This document shows, in pieces, positions 27,549-41,299 of a stretch of 64,000 nucleotides of DNA. Position 1 is the stretch's first letter; the number at the start of each line of letters is the position of its first letter. The translations under genes and the position numbers were made by a program. Source of the stretch: Pseudomonas cichorii (GTDB lineage Bacteria > Pseudomonadota > Gammaproteobacteria > Pseudomonadales > Pseudomonadaceae); the NCBI RefSeq assembly GCF_015471405.1, contig NZ_BLVZ01000004.1, positions 1 through 64,000 of the forward strand. Direction: 5' to 3'. The notes under the pieces are model-generated. The model was not told the origin of the DNA. It saw nothing but the letters and a program-made list of their open reading frames with translations, and searched no databases.

Positions 27549-28553
27549 TTATATGCGTGAAAACTCGGCGAATACTGCAATGACCCGTTCAAGCTGAGCA
27601 CGGGATACATCAAGGTGAGTAACCATGCGCAGGCGTGGCGCAGCGCTGAGCTTGATGTCGCGCTCGGCACAGAATGCCTTGAGCGAATGAGCACGCTCAC
27701 CCATCTGCACATACACCATGTTGGTCTGCACAGGCTCGACCTCATACCCCAGCTCGCTCAAGCCCGCGGCCAGAAATGCCGCATTGGCATGGTCCTCGGC
27801 CAGGCGTTCGACCTGATGATCAAGCGCATACAAACCGGCAGCCGCCAGAATCCCGGCCTGACGCATGCCGCCACCGACCATCTTGCGCAGGCGACGAGCC
27901 TTGGCGATCAGTTCCGGTGAGCCGCACAGCACAGACCCCACTGGTGCGCCAAGCCCCTTGGACAGACACACCGACACCGAATCGAAGTAGCCAGCAATTT
28001 CACGGGCATCGACGCCAAGCCTGACCGCTGCGTTATATAAACGCGCACCGTCCAGATGCAGGGCCAGACCGTGCTCTTCGGTGAACTTGCGGGCCGCTGC
28101 CAGATAGCTCAATGGCAACACCTTGCCCTGCATGGTGTTTTCCAGAGCCAGCAGACGTGTGCGGGCAAAATGAAAATCATCGGGCTTGATGCTTGCCAGC
28201 ACCTGATTCAGGTCCAGCGAACCATCGGCCTGGACTTCCAGCGGCTGAGGCTGGATCGAACCCAATACCGCCGCTCCGCCACCTTCATATTTATAGGTGT
28301 GAGCCTGCTGGCCGACGATGTATTCATCACCACGCTCACAATGCGCCATCAAGGCCAACAGGTTGCTCATCGTACCCGTGGGCACAAACAGAGCCTCAGC
28401 AAAACCCAGGCGCTTCGCCAGTGTGGCTTCAAGAAGATTGACTGTGGGGTCCTCACCGTAGACGTCATCCCCGACGGGGGCATGCGCCATAGCGTCAAGC
28501 ATGCCAGCGGTTGGCTGGGTCACAGTGTCACTACGCAGATCGATAACAGTCAC
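27549..28553 (-). CDS. ltaE: Low-specificity L-threonine aldolase
   Basis: A 334-residue PLP enzyme of fold type I cleaving L-threonine or L-allo-threonine to glycine and acetaldehyde. The family start [12 protein letters not shown], the [12 protein letters not shown] motif and the PLP-Lys region [14 protein letters not shown] (Lys about 198) are present. I choose the GTG at 28553 because GGGAGCG lies just upstream and the conserved protein starts there. It is on the same strand as alaS, 144 bp upstream. Confidence 0.9.
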   Translation of the reverse strand: MTVIDLRSDTVTQPTAGMLDAMAHAPVGDDVYGEDPTVNLLEATLAKRLGFAEALFVPTGTMSNLLALMAHCERGDEYIVGQQAHTYKYEGGGAAVLGSIQPQPLEVQADGSLDLNQVLASIKPDDFHFARTRLLALENTMQGKVLPLSYLAAARKFTEEHGLALHLDGARLYNAAVRLGVDAREIAGYFDSVSVCLSKGLGAPVGSVLCGSPELIAKARRLRKMVGGGMRQAGILAAAGLYALDHQVERLAEDHANAAFLAAGLSELGYEVEPVQTNMVYVQMGERAHSLKAFCAERDIKLSAAPRLRMVTHLDVSRAQLERVIAVFAEFSRI

Positions 28554-28769
28554 GAAAACGCTCCCTGAAAACTCGAAGGCCGATAATGCAGGCAACCTCA
28601 AGGTTGCAACAAGGCATTACTGAGGTTTGACATGATAATCAAGGTCCCAGGCCGACGGCACTCCAATCCTCTTATAAGCAAAAGGTAGGGACACCGTACG
28701 AAAGTGTCCATGCATGATGGAAAAAACTGTGATAAAAATCCCGCCCCGACAACAGACAATGTCGGTAAC

Positions 28770-28930
28770 GTTCTCAGGGCGGGGTGTAATTCCCCACCGG
28801 CGGTAATGGCGCGCAATGCGTCTAGCCCGCGAGCGCTTGTCGGGATTCAGGCTTGAACTGAAACTCTTCAAGGTCAGCAGACCCGGTGTGATTCCGGGGC
28901 CGACGGTCATAGTCCGGATGAAGAGAGAAC
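28770..28930 (+). promoter_or_regulatory. FMN riboswitch (RFN element)
   Basis: P1 closes with GTTCTC (28770-28775) and GAGAAC (28925-28930). The conserved core AGGGCGGGGTGTAATTCCCC, ACCGGCGGTAAT, AGCCCGCGAGCG and CCGGTGTGATTCCGGGGCCG are all present in order. The aptamer senses FMN and turns off the downstream lumazine synthase gene. Confidence 0.96.
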
Positions 28931-28956
28931 GGGATAGCGTCCACAGGACCGTCTGC

Positions 28957-28996
28957 AAAACCTCTGCATGAACTACAAGGTTCATGAGGTTTTCTT
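28957..28996 (+). terminator. Riboswitch terminator (expression platform)
   Basis: AAAACCT (28957-28963) pairs with AGGTTTT (28987-28993), and CATGAAC (28967-28973) with GTTCATG (28980-28986), followed by TTTCTT. Lying between aptamer and start codon, it suggests control by transcription termination. Confidence 0.75.
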
Positions 28997-29058
28997 ACGC
29001 AACCTGCATCCCTTTCGATCCAATGCCCTGTTTTTTTCATAAACAGGAGTCAGAACAC

Positions 29059-29571
29059 GTGCAACCTACTGCAATCGACAGCAAAAGCAAAAACCACTCG
29101 AACGAGCGCATTGCCTTTATCCAGGCCTGCTGGCACAAGGATATTGTCGACCAGAGCCGCAAAGGCTTCGTCGCTGAAATGGCCAACCATGGCTACACCG
29201 AGAGTGATATCGATTTCTTTGAAGTCGGCGGCGCCTTTGAAATTCCCCTGCATGCAAAACTGCTGGCCAACACTGGCCGCTATGCAGGCATCATCGCTGC
29301 CGGTCTGGTGGTGGATGGCGGTATCTATCGTCACGAGTTCGTGGCGCAATCAGTGGTCAGCGCACTGATGCAGGTTCAACTGGAAACCGAAGTGCCGGTT
29401 TTCTCGGTGGTCCTGACCCCTCACCATTTCCATGCCGGCGAAGAGCATCACAAGTTCTTCTTCGAGCATTTCGTACACAAGGGTGAGGAAGCGGCCAAGA
29501 CCTGTGCCGATACCCTGAACAAGGTTCGCGCACTGCGCCGTCTTGAGCCGCTGCAGAAAGCCGCCAGCTGA
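29059..29571 (+). CDS. 6,7-dimethyl-8-ribityllumazine synthase, type II (RibH2-like)
   Basis: A 170-residue lumazine synthase, condensing the ribityl-pyrimidine with dihydroxybutanone phosphate in the penultimate step of riboflavin synthesis. ACWHKDIVDQSRKGF, GGAFEIPLHAK and TPHHFHAGEEHHKFF resemble the decameric type II (Brucella RibH2-like) enzymes rather than the housekeeping RibH. The GTG start at 29059 has AGGAG nine bases ahead. It is regulated by the FMN riboswitch upstream. Pseudomonas normally carries another ribH with nusB elsewhere, so this is a second, FMN-repressed copy; that part is inference. Confidence 0.88.
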   Translation: MQPTAIDSKSKNHSNERIAFIQACWHKDIVDQSRKGFVAEMANHGYTESDIDFFEVGGAFEIPLHAKLLANTGRYAGIIAAGLVVDGGIYRHEFVAQSVVSALMQVQLETEVPVFSVVLTPHHFHAGEEHHKFFFEHFVHKGEEAAKTCADTLNKVRALRRLEPLQKAAS

Positions 29572-29573
29572 TT

Positions 29574-29628
29574 TTCGCGAATAAATTCGCTCCTACACCG
29601 GTCCAGTAGGAGCGAATTCATTCGCGAA
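29574..29628. repeat. REP palindrome pair (Pseudomonas type)
   Basis: TTCGCGAATAAATTCGCTCC is followed by its near-perfect inverted copy, about 55 bp in all, directly after the ribH2 stop and before the convergent aruE stop. The same element occurs at 37519-37569. It may act as a terminator or mRNA stabiliser. Confidence 0.88.
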
Positions 29629-29641
29629 GAAGCCGATAAAG

Positions 29642-30634
29642 TTACACCGCCGGGACGATCAGAATCCCGGCGCGCAAACCATTCCCGACTTTCGGATTGG
29701 GGAAGATGATCCGCGCCCCTTCCTCCTCCACCACCCAGCGCGAGCCACCCGCGTCTTCGGCAAGCACATAGCCTTTTTCCAGCGGCGCAAAATTTTGCAC
29801 GTCGTCAGGCAGGTTGAGGGTGAATGCATCGCTGCGCTTGATGATCTCCCGCGCCACGCTGAATAGCTGCAAGCCCTCCAGGTCATCGCTCGACTCAGGT
29901 TCGACACCTTCGATCATCTGCTCCAGAACCTTGCGCAGAGGCGTGAGGTTAACCTGCTGGTTATGACCAAATGGCCGGGCCTTGCCCAGTTCCAGCGTGA
30001 AAGACTCGGCTCCGAGCTGATCGTAGGTATAGGCACTGAATACGATGGAAGGCTTGTTCTGCAGCAGTACCGCGCTCATGCCGGCAGTGCGCAGGCGCGC
30101 CAGTTCACGGCGGGAATGCTGGCGTCCTTCTTTCCAGGGATACAGGGCAAACTGCTCGATCTTCGAGCCGCGAATGGCCGTGTGCAGGTCGTAATGCAAG
30201 CGATAGCGGTCCGGCACACTGAAAAAGCTGGCCGCCAGACGCTCCAGCTCACAGGCACGCATGGCCTCTGAACCGCCACTTTGCTCATGACGCCCATTGA
30301 ACAGCCGGTTGACGTCCTGCTCGACATAACGAGCGCCACGTCGCATGGCCTCGGGGTTGCCGAACAGGAACAGAATGCGGGCACGCGGCTTGAGGTCGCC
30401 GCGTGCAATGCTGCGGATCAATTCGTCCAGCAGCTCGATGGGCGCTGTTTCGTTGCCATGGATACCGGCGGAAAACAGCAAGTCAGTGCCGTTGTCCAGG
30501 TCCTGAGGCGCACGCACTTCCAGCGCACCTTCGCCCAGCCAGCGCATACGCACGCCGCCGACGGTCAGTTGAGTCTTTTCCGTGGGCTCGCGCCCGGCCA
30601 GAGTCAGTTCAAGCAGTTTACCGAGGGCGAGCAT
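29642..30634 (-). CDS. astE: Succinylglutamate desuccinylase
   Basis: A 330-residue M14-type zinc hydrolase (AstE/AruE), the last step of the arginine succinyltransferase pathway, splitting N-succinylglutamate to succinate and glutamate. Zinc ligands are in GIHGNETAP (His, Glu) and in [10 protein letters not shown] (His); the catalytic Glu lies in [13 protein letters not shown]. It is last in the aru operon. Confidence 0.94.
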   Translation of the reverse strand: MLALGKLLELTLAGREPTEKTQLTVGGVRMRWLGEGALEVRAPQDLDNGTDLLFSAGIHGNETAPIELLDELIRSIARGDLKPRARILFLFGNPEAMRRGARYVEQDVNRLFNGRHEQSGGSEAMRACELERLAASFFSVPDRYRLHYDLHTAIRGSKIEQFALYPWKEGRQHSRRELARLRTAGMSAVLLQNKPSIVFSAYTYDQLGAESFTLELGKARPFGHNQQVNLTPLRKVLEQMIEGVEPESSDDLEGLQLFSVAREIIKRSDAFTLNLPDDVQNFAPLEKGYVLAEDAGGSRWVVEEEGARIIFPNPKVGNGLRAGILIVPAV

Positions 30635-30648
30635 AGGCAGGCTCCTGA

Positions 30649-30939
30649 TCAGTGATTGCAGTCCGGGCCGTGTACGTGACCGTCTTCTTCAGCGTCACTC
30701 GGATCAGCCGGCTCCATTTCCAGTTGCAGGCTGACCAGGTTGGTGGCCAGAGGGCGCAGCAGGAGGTTGGCGTATTCGGCATCGCCTTCTTCAACGTCGA
30801 CACCAATCAGCAACTGGCCACGGCCGTCTTGCTGAATCCACAGCTCTTTACCCTGCCAGAGGACGGCTACGCGGGTGCAGGAAGTTTCCAGCTGGGTGCC
30901 ATCGGTGTCTTCAAGGATCAGTTGCAGGGCGTCGCTCAT
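30649..30939 (-). CDS. Conserved hypothetical protein of the aru operon
   Basis: A 96-residue acidic protein between aruB and aruE; a similar small gene occupies this place in other Pseudomonas. The C-terminus ends [11 protein letters not shown], a His/Cys cluster that could bind metal. AruE is a zinc enzyme, so a metal-supply role is conceivable but speculative. No catalytic motif is seen. Confidence 0.78.
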   Translation of the reverse strand: MSDALQLILEDTDGTQLETSCTRVAVLWQGKELWIQQDGRGQLLIGVDVEEGDAEYANLLLRPLATNLVSLQLEMEPADPSDAEEDGHVHGPDCNH

Positions 30940-31003
30940 GTTCGGGATTCTCTATAGAGATGGAAATCACGCGCAGGGCATCAGTGCCTGCGCGTCAGAA
31001 CTT

Positions 31004-32350
31004 TCAAACCAGTTGAAAGGGGTAAACGCTGCCCAGTTTAAGGATTTGCGTGAGCTCATCCAATGCTGTGCGGCATTCAGTCAACAATTGTGGATCAGCC
31101 AGATCGCTTTCGCTCATGCGATCACGGTAGTGCTTATCGACCCATCGGGTCAGGGTTTCGTATAACGGCACGGTCATGATGACGCCAGGGTTGACCGCCG
31201 CCAGCTCGGTTTCGTTAAGGGCCACACGCAAGCGCAGACACGCCGGACCACCACCGTTCTGCATGCTTTGCTTGAGGTCGAAGACCTTCACTTCCCGGAT
31301 CGGGCCGCCATCGGCAAGCAGTCGCTGCAAGTAATTCCAGACGCGCAGATTGGCCTGGCACTCCTGAGGCACGATCAACAGCATCGAACCATCGGCGCGG
31401 GACAAGAGCTGGCTGTTGAACAGGTAGGAACGCACGGCGTCCTCGACCGACACTTCGTCTCGCGGCACGCAGATCGCCTGAAACAGGCCACCGGTACGGC
31501 TGAGCTTGTCGTGCAGTTCGTTCAGCATCGATTCGGTATTGAGAAACGCATCCTCGTGATGGAACAGCACTTCGCCATTGCCCACCGCGATGACGTCGTT
31601 ATGAAACACGCCCTGATCGATCACGGCCGGGTTCTGCTGACCGTAGACCACGCCGCTATCACTCAGGCCGTGCAGCCGGGCCACAGCCCTGGACGCTTCA
31701 AGGGTCTGCCTGGCCGGGTATTTCTGCGGCGCAGGGTAGCGCGTGTCAAAAGCACTGCGCCCGAACACGAAAAACTCCACCCCCGCCTGGCCATAATCCC
31801 GGCAGAAGCGCGTATGGTTAGCCGCACCTTCATCGCCAAACTGTGCAACTGCTGGCAGCGCAGCATGATGGGCAAAATGGTGCTCGTTGGCGAACATCGC
31901 GCTCAGCACACGGCTGGTGGTCGGATGCTCGATGCTGCGGTGATATTTGCAGTTCAGGTTGGCGGCCGTGAAATGCACGCGGCCATCGGCGGTGTCGGCA
32001 CTCGGGCTGACAGTCGCGGCATTGGCGACCCACATGCTCGATGCCGAACAACTGGCGACCAGCAGCGGCATATCATCCTTTGCAGCCTGCTCGATCACCT
32101 GAGCATCGCTGCCACTGAAACCCAGTTGACGCAGGCCCGCCACATCAGGACGCTCCTGGGGTGCAAGTACACCCTGGGTAAATCCCATGTCCATCAGCGC
32201 CTTCATTTTCGCCAGCCCCTGCAATGCCGCTTCGCGAGGGTTGGAGCACTGCTGGCTATTGCGCTGAGAAGCCACATTACCGTAGGACAGACCGCCGTAG
32301 TTGTGAGTAGGCCCAACCAGACCGTCAAAATTGACTTCACAGGATTTCAT
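31004..32350 (-). CDS. astB: N-succinylarginine dihydrolase
   Basis: A 448-residue amidinotransferase-fold enzyme (AstB/AruB) converting N2-succinylarginine to N2-succinylornithine, CO2 and two NH3. Start [20 protein letters not shown], the internal NEHHFAHHA and the C-terminal [12 protein letters not shown] (catalytic Cys region) are diagnostic. The ATG at 32350 has GGAG eight bases ahead; a TTG two codons upstream is rejected. The length equals the family norm. Confidence 0.96.
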   Translation of the reverse strand: MKSCEVNFDGLVGPTHNYGGLSYGNVASQRNSQQCSNPREAALQGLAKMKALMDMGFTQGVLAPQERPDVAGLRQLGFSGSDAQVIEQAAKDDMPLLVASCSASSMWVANAATVSPSADTADGRVHFTAANLNCKYHRSIEHPTTSRVLSAMFANEHHFAHHAALPAVAQFGDEGAANHTRFCRDYGQAGVEFFVFGRSAFDTRYPAPQKYPARQTLEASRAVARLHGLSDSGVVYGQQNPAVIDQGVFHNDVIAVGNGEVLFHHEDAFLNTESMLNELHDKLSRTGGLFQAICVPRDEVSVEDAVRSYLFNSQLLSRADGSMLLIVPQECQANLRVWNYLQRLLADGGPIREVKVFDLKQSMQNGGGPACLRLRVALNETELAAVNPGVIMTVPLYETLTRWVDKHYRDRMSESDLADPQLLTECRTALDELTQILKLGSVYPFQLV

Positions 32351-32404
32351 CGGCAAGGCTCCGTAGATCTGTTTTTATAGGTGCATCTTTGTGCAGTGCT
32401 GCTA

Positions 32405-34896
<2,492 letters not shown>

Positions 34897-34957
34897 GTTA
34901 TCTCCTCGACCGGGCTCTCATGGAGCCCGGAAAACTGGCTAATCTGCTGGATCGAAA

Positions 34958-35989
34958 TCAGACTGCGACAAGGCGCACGCTGGCACCTTCGCCGACACCC
35001 AGAGCCTCGGCGGCCTTCAGGCTCAACACCACCGGGCGACCGGGTGCCCAGTCCAGCTCCAGCAAGGTTGCGCGGTAATCCTGCAACAGCCCATTGGTCA
35101 CCAGATACAGGCGCCCGCCTTTTCCGGCATCGTCCGTTGCGCCGGTGTCGATCTTGACCGGCACCAGACGGCTCTGGGCTATCGAACGAATCCCCGATAC
35201 CCGAGCGTGCAAGGTCGGGCCACCGTCGAAAATATCGATGTAATGATCTGTCTCGAAGCCTTCGCGCATCAGGATGTCGAAGGTGATCTGGGCACGAGGA
35301 TGTACTTGCCCCATGGCCTCCTGAGCAGCGTCGGTCAGGAGCGGAACATAGATCGGATAATGCGGCATCAGCTCGGCCAGGAAGGTCCGGCTTTTCAAGC
35401 CACACAAGCGTTCGGCCTCGGCGTAGTTCAGGTCGAAGAAGTTGCGGCCGATGGCATCCCAGAACGGTGAATCGCCGTTCTCGTCGCTGTAGCCCACGAT
35501 CTCGGTCACCACCGAATCGGCGAAACGCTCGGGGTGGCTGGCGACAAACAGCAAGCGGCCGCGGGAATTGAGCTCCGACCAGGCCGTGCCCACCAGTTCG
35601 GGGATCACATAGAAGCTGGTCAGCAGGCTGTTGCCGGTCAGGTCATGGCACTGGGACAGGACGTGGATCTTGTTATGGATCTTCAGCTCGCGGGAGGCAT
35701 GCACGAATGTCTCGTTACGAAAGCTGTAGAACGGCTCGGAGTAACCCGCGGAAGCGACGATGCCGGAACAACCCACCAGACGACCGTTCTCGCTGTCTTC
35801 AAGCACAAAGAAGTAGGTTTCTTCGCCATTGAAACTGACTTCAGCCGCGAACGATGCTTCCGAAGCGCTGATCTTGTCGCCCAGGCGACCAGCATCGTCA
35901 GGCAGGGACGTCACACCAATCGGACTGTCGGCGGCGAGGCGCTGGACTTCTGCCAGGTCAGCCATTTGCGCGGGGCGCATCACCAGCAT
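34958..35989 (-). CDS. aruF: Arginine N-succinyltransferase, alpha subunit
   Basis: A 343-residue AstA-family subunit starting MLVMRPAQMADLAEVQ. The ATG at 35989 has GGAGTG ahead; the longer frame to 36094 is unlikely. FWDAIGRNFFDLNYAEAERL is the paralogous counterpart of the motif in AruG. It transfers succinyl from succinyl-CoA to arginine, the committed step of aerobic arginine catabolism. Confidence 0.95.
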   Translation of the reverse strand: MLVMRPAQMADLAEVQRLAADSPIGVTSLPDDAGRLGDKISASEASFAAEVSFNGEETYFFVLEDSENGRLVGCSGIVASAGYSEPFYSFRNETFVHASRELKIHNKIHVLSQCHDLTGNSLLTSFYVIPELVGTAWSELNSRGRLLFVASHPERFADSVVTEIVGYSDENGDSPFWDAIGRNFFDLNYAEAERLCGLKSRTFLAELMPHYPIYVPLLTDAAQEAMGQVHPRAQITFDILMREGFETDHYIDIFDGGPTLHARVSGIRSIAQSRLVPVKIDTGATDDAGKGGRLYLVTNGLLQDYRATLLELDWAPGRPVVLSLKAAEALGVGEGASVRLVAV

Positions 35990-36124
35990 GGTGCCACTCC
36001 TTACCAGATCACAGGCCGGAAACACCGGCACTAAAAAGAGCACCGAGCAGCCTGAAAGCCGCCCGGCACAGGAAAAATGTCCGGCGCCCGCCACAAGGCG
36101 AACACCGGAAGGTCAAGCGATGAA

Positions 36125-37497
<1,373 letters not shown>

Positions 37498-37518
37498 CAA
37501 AGGCGCAGTTTATCTGCT

Positions 37519-37569
37519 TTCGCGAATGAATTCGCTCCTACACCTCGCAGGAGCGAATTCATTCGCGAA
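37519..37569. repeat. REP palindrome pair (Pseudomonas type)
   Basis: TTCGCGAATGAATTCGCTCC, a short CCTCGCAGG-type loop, and the inverted copy. It is the same family as 29574-29628 and lies just after the argR stop, between argR and aruC. Confidence 0.9.
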
Positions 37570-37574
37570 GCCCA

Positions 37575-38567
37575 TCAACCACGCTCGGCTGGAACGGAAG
37601 ACAGCTCGAAAGGGCTGTTGCTGCGTCGCTGATTACGGTCTTCACGCGGGGTGGCGCCGAAGAAGTTGCGGTAGGCGCTGGAAAAGTGCGGACCGGAGGA
37701 GAAGCCGCAGGACAGGCCGATCTGGATGATCGACTTGCTGGTCTGCATCAGCATCTGTCGCGCCTTGTTGAGACGCAGCTCCAGGTAATACTGACTTGGC
37801 ACGCGATTGAGGTACTGCTTGAAGATCCGCTCCAGTTGCCGACGCGACACGCAGACATGCTGGGCGATTTCATCGGTGGTCAGCGGCTCTTCGATATTGG
37901 CCTCCATCAGCAGGACCGCCTGGGTCAGCTTCGGATGGCTGGAGCCCAGGCGATTCTGCAACGGAATGCGCTGGCGCTCGCCGCCTTCGCGAATGCGCTC
38001 GACCACCAGCTCTTCGGAGACGGCACCGGCCAGTTCCGCGCCATGATCACGGGACAGGACCGCCAGCAACAGATCCAGCACCGACATGCCGCCACAGGCG
38101 GTCAGCCGGTCACGATCCCAGTCAAACAAGTGACTGGTCGCAATGACTTTGGGGAAGCGTTCGCTGAAGTCATCCTGCCAGCGCCAGTGCACGGCGGCCC
38201 GATAACCATCGAGCAAGCCAAGCTGTGCCAGCGGATACACGCCAGCAGAAAGCCCACCAATCGCACACCCGGCACGCACCACTTGCTTGAGGGCACTGGC
38301 CAGAGCTGCCGACATCGGAGCGGGCGGCTCGTCCGCCAGCAGGAACAGCTTCTGAAACCCGTCGATGCGACCGGTCCACGGCTCACCCGGCAATTGCCAT
38401 GCACCCGCGACAGCAGGTTCGTCGGCAACCTCGGCCTGGAGGAATGACAATTCATAGACCACGTCAGGGTGAACGCTCTGGGCAACACGCAAGGCTTCCT
38501 CAGCCAACGCCAGGGTCAAGGCTTTGGTGCCGGGCCAGACAAGGAAACCTATTCGATGGGCAGTCAT
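37575..38567 (-). CDS. argR: Arginine-responsive AraC-family regulator ArgR
   Basis: A 330-residue protein with an N-terminal DJ-1/GATase1-like sensing domain (about residues 5-180; IGGLSAGVYPLAQLG) and a C-terminal AraC double HTH (about 220-320; TTDEIAQHVCVSRRQLERIF). This is the AraC-type ArgR of Pseudomonas, unrelated to E. coli ArgR; it activates aot and aru operons and represses biosynthetic genes with arginine. The start MTAHRIGFLVW at 38567 matches the P. aeruginosa protein length. It is last in the aot operon. Confidence 0.94.
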   Translation of the reverse strand: MTAHRIGFLVWPGTKALTLALAEEALRVAQSVHPDVVYELSFLQAEVADEPAVAGAWQLPGEPWTGRIDGFQKLFLLADEPPAPMSAALASALKQVVRAGCAIGGLSAGVYPLAQLGLLDGYRAAVHWRWQDDFSERFPKVIATSHLFDWDRDRLTACGGMSVLDLLLAVLSRDHGAELAGAVSEELVVERIREGGERQRIPLQNRLGSSHPKLTQAVLLMEANIEEPLTTDEIAQHVCVSRRQLERIFKQYLNRVPSQYYLELRLNKARQMLMQTSKSIIQIGLSCGFSSGPHFSSAYRNFFGATPREDRNQRRSNSPFELSSVPAERG

Positions 38568-38699
38568 TGGGACATCCGATACGTATCGCCTCAAGGGCCG
38601 AACCTCAACAGGCTCGCTCTGGAGTGGCCAGGTCATGTTGCGTGGTGCGCAGCATGCCCTGTTCTGTTGTAAAAGACATCGCCGAAGCGACGCCGATGA

Positions 38700-39464
38700 T
38701 TACTTGAGGCTGCCCGAGAGGAACTGTTGCAAACGCTCGGACTGCGGATTGACCAGCACCTCTCGCGGGTCGCCCCGCTCCAGCACCACACCCTGGTGCA
38801 GGAAAATCAGCTGGTTCGACACCTCACGGGCAAAACCCATTTCGTGAGTGACCACCACCATGGTCCGGCCTTCCTGAGCCAGCCCCTGCATGACCTTGAG
38901 CACGTCGCCGACCAGCTCCGGGTCCAGCGCAGAGGTCGGTTCATCGAACAGCATGACCTCCGGCTCCATGGCCAAGGCACGGGCTATCGCCACTCGCTGC
39001 TGCTCGCCACCGGACATATGACCCGGATAGGCATCCTTGCGATGGGCTACGCCCACCTTGGCCAGATAATGCTCGGCCTTTTCCAGCGCTTCCTTTTTCG
39101 GCACGCCCAGCACATGCACCGGCGCTTCGATAATGTTCTGCAAGGCCGTCATGTGCGACCACAGGTTGAAGTGCTGAAACACCATGGACAGACGCGAACG
39201 CATGCGCTGCAACTGCTTGGGGTCGGCAGCCTTCAGGCCGCCTTCCTTGTTCGGCACCAGCTTGAGTTCTTCGTTGTTGAGCAGGATCTTGCCGGCATGG
39301 GGTTGTTCAAGCAGATTGATGCAACGCAGAAATGTGCTTTTACCCGAGCCGCTGGAGCCGATGATACTGATGACATCGCCTGCCTTGGCTGTCAGGGAAA
39401 CTCCCTTGATCACTTCATGACTGCCATAACGCTTGTGCAGGTCCTGGACTTCCAGTTTGTTCAT
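38700..39464 (-). CDS. aotP: Arginine/ornithine ABC transporter ATPase
   Basis: A 254-residue ABC ATPase of the HisP type. Walker [10 protein letters not shown] (about 38-46), signature MSGGEQQR, Walker [13 protein letters not shown] and the switch THEMG are intact. It powers arginine/ornithine uptake with AotJ, AotQ and AotM. The start at 39464 ([14 protein letters not shown]) is the family norm; an upstream extension is rejected. Confidence 0.96.
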   Translation of the reverse strand: MNKLEVQDLHKRYGSHEVIKGVSLTAKAGDVISIIGSSGSGKSTFLRCINLLEQPHAGKILLNNEELKLVPNKEGGLKAADPKQLQRMRSRLSMVFQHFNLWSHMTALQNIIEAPVHVLGVPKKEALEKAEHYLAKVGVAHRKDAYPGHMSGGEQQRVAIARALAMEPEVMLFDEPTSALDPELVGDVLKVMQGLAQEGRTMVVVTHEMGFAREVSNQLIFLHQGVVLERGDPREVLVNPQSERLQQFLSGSLK

Positions 39465-39486
39465 GCTTTCGATTCTCACAAGACAG

Positions 39487-40599
39487 TCAGTCACTGAGCA
39501 GACGCCCGTGACGCAGCGCAGTGCGCCCCGCCACTTTGGCCAGCCAGAAACCCGGTTGAGCATAGCGAAGCCGCTCGATGGCGAATAACACACCGGCAGT
39601 ATTCGCACAGATGGTGCTGACCCGATCGGATAACGGATCGATGACTTCAAACAAGGGCTCGCCAACCTCGACCCAGCTCCCGGCAGCGCGCAGGAACGTC
39701 ACCACGCCGGGATGAGGTGCATAGAGCAATTCGGTGCCCTCGAACGGCATGCCTTCGCAGGCCTCTCGATCGGGTTTCGGCCAGTCGCCGCTGATAAAGC
39801 CCTGCTCGGCCAGAAACGCCAGAATGCCTTCGGCATGAGCTTCGGCCTCGGCCTTGCCGGTATCGGCCTGACCGCCCAGTTCGATGGTCGTCGCCAGACA
39901 GGCCAGGGGAATCTGTGCCTCGGGGAAAATTCGCGAAAGGCGCAACCACGGCAACGAACAGGCTTCATCGAAGGAACTGCCGCCCGAGTCTTCAGCCAGC
40001 AGCGCGACCTTCACATCCAGATGCGCCGACAGTGAACGCCACTGCGGCCAGTGCTGTGGCAAGGCATACATGTGCAGCGCCGCATCGGCATCACAATGCA
40101 GATCAAGCACCACATCGGCGGTGCAAGCATGACCGAGCAGCACACGCTGCATGCCTTGCAACTCGCTTTGCGGCGCAGGCAGACGCTCAAGCGCAACGGT
40201 CATGGCCTGACGAATCAGTTGAATATTGGCACGGGGATCGTCGCCCAACTGGCCTTCAAGCAACTCGGCGACAGGCTCGCTCAGTTCGGTGAAATCGCGG
40301 TTGAAGTTCTTGCCGCTGCCAAACTCGAAACGCCCTTGATGCGCGCCCTGCAGCAGTTGCCCAAGCCCCAGCGGATTGGCCACAGGCACCAGCTCGATAA
40401 CGCCCTTGAGCGCGCCCTGCTCTTCAAGCTGGCCGAGGCGCTTTTTCAGCTCCCAGGCCGTACGCATACCCGGCAACTCGTCAGCGTGCAGGCTGGCCTG
40501 GATATAGGCCTTGCGTTCGCCGCTGCCGAAGCGGAAGACACTCAGTTGACGCTCGGTGCCGAGGCTGCCCCACGGCAATACATGATCGGTTCTTTGCAT
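39487..40599 (-). CDS. aotO: M14/AstE-like protein of the aot operon
   Basis: A 370-residue zinc-peptidase/aspartoacylase-like protein. SLHADELPG supplies a His/Glu pair and VLDLHCDAD a further His, matching the M14 zinc layout. It occupies the aotO position between aotM and aotP. In P. aeruginosa aotO is co-transcribed but not needed for arginine uptake, so the substrate is unknown; N-acylated arginine derivatives are a reasonable guess. Confidence 0.88.
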   Translation of the reverse strand: MQRTDHVLPWGSLGTERQLSVFRFGSGERKAYIQASLHADELPGMRTAWELKKRLGQLEEQGALKGVIELVPVANPLGLGQLLQGAHQGRFEFGSGKNFNRDFTELSEPVAELLEGQLGDDPRANIQLIRQAMTVALERLPAPQSELQGMQRVLLGHACTADVVLDLHCDADAALHMYALPQHWPQWRSLSAHLDVKVALLAEDSGGSSFDEACSLPWLRLSRIFPEAQIPLACLATTIELGGQADTGKAEAEAHAEGILAFLAEQGFISGDWPKPDREACEGMPFEGTELLYAPHPGVVTFLRAAGSWVEVGEPLFEVIDPLSDRVSTICANTAGVLFAIERLRYAQPGFWLAKVAGRTALRHGRLLSD

Positions 40600-40600
40600 G

Positions 40601-41299
40601 TCAGACCTTCCGTGGGGCCAGGTAACCCAGCCAGCGACGCTCAGCTATCTTGAACAGCCGCACCAGAATGAATGTCAGGCACAAATAGAAAACGCCTGCG
40701 GTTATATAAGCCTCGAAAGGCAGGTAGTACTGAGCATTGACCGTGCGCGCCGCGCCCGTGATGTCGATGAGGGTCACGATGGAGGCCAGACTGGTGGTCT
40801 GCAGCATCATGATGACTTCATTGCTGTATTGCGGCAGCGCCCGGCGCAGTGCGGAAGGCAGCAGAATGCGGCGATACATCTTGAACGGCGACATGCCCAC
40901 AGCCCTGGCCGCTTCGATCTCGCCGGCCGGTGTTGCCTTGAGACTGCCGGCAATGATCTCGGCCGTGTAGGCGCTGGTATTGATCGCAAACGCCAGACAG
41001 GCGCAGAAGCTGGCACTGGACAGCAGCGGCCACATGACGCTCTCGCGTACTGCCTCGAACTGGGCCAGCCCGTAATAGATCAGGAACAACTGCACCAGCA
41101 TAGGCGTGCCACGAATCACGTAGGTATACAGCCATGCCGGCAGATTGACCCAGCGGCGCTTTGATACCCGCATCAAGCCCAGCGGCAAGGCCGCGAGCAA
41201 ACCGAAAGCCAGGGAAATACCGAGCAGTTTCAGGGTTACCAGCAAGCCGCCAAAATACAGCGGCAGGCTTTCCCAGACGACGTTGTAGTCGAAGATCAT
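40601..41299 (-). CDS. aotM: Arginine/ornithine ABC transporter permease AotM
   Basis: A 232-residue polar-amino-acid ABC permease with about five TM segments and the cytoplasmic EAA loop (GEIEAARAVGMSPFKMYRRI) that contacts AotP. The start overlaps the aotQ stop (ATGA), so translation is coupled. Confidence 0.95.
   Translation of the reverse strand: MIFDYNVVWESLPLYFGGLLVTLKLLGISLAFGLLAALPLGLMRVSKRRWVNLPAWLYTYVIRGTPMLVQLFLIYYGLAQFEAVRESVMWPLLSSASFCACLAFAINTSAYTAEIIAGSLKATPAGEIEAARAVGMSPFKMYRRILLPSALRRALPQYSNEVIMMLQTTSLASIVTLIDITGAARTVNAQYYLPFEAYITAGVFYLCLTFILVRLFKIAERRWLGYLAPRKV

Noticed and set aside
28617..28985. 122-codon minus-strand frame through the FMN riboswitch
   Set aside because: It is antisense to the RFN element; the conserved RNA fold explains the sequence.
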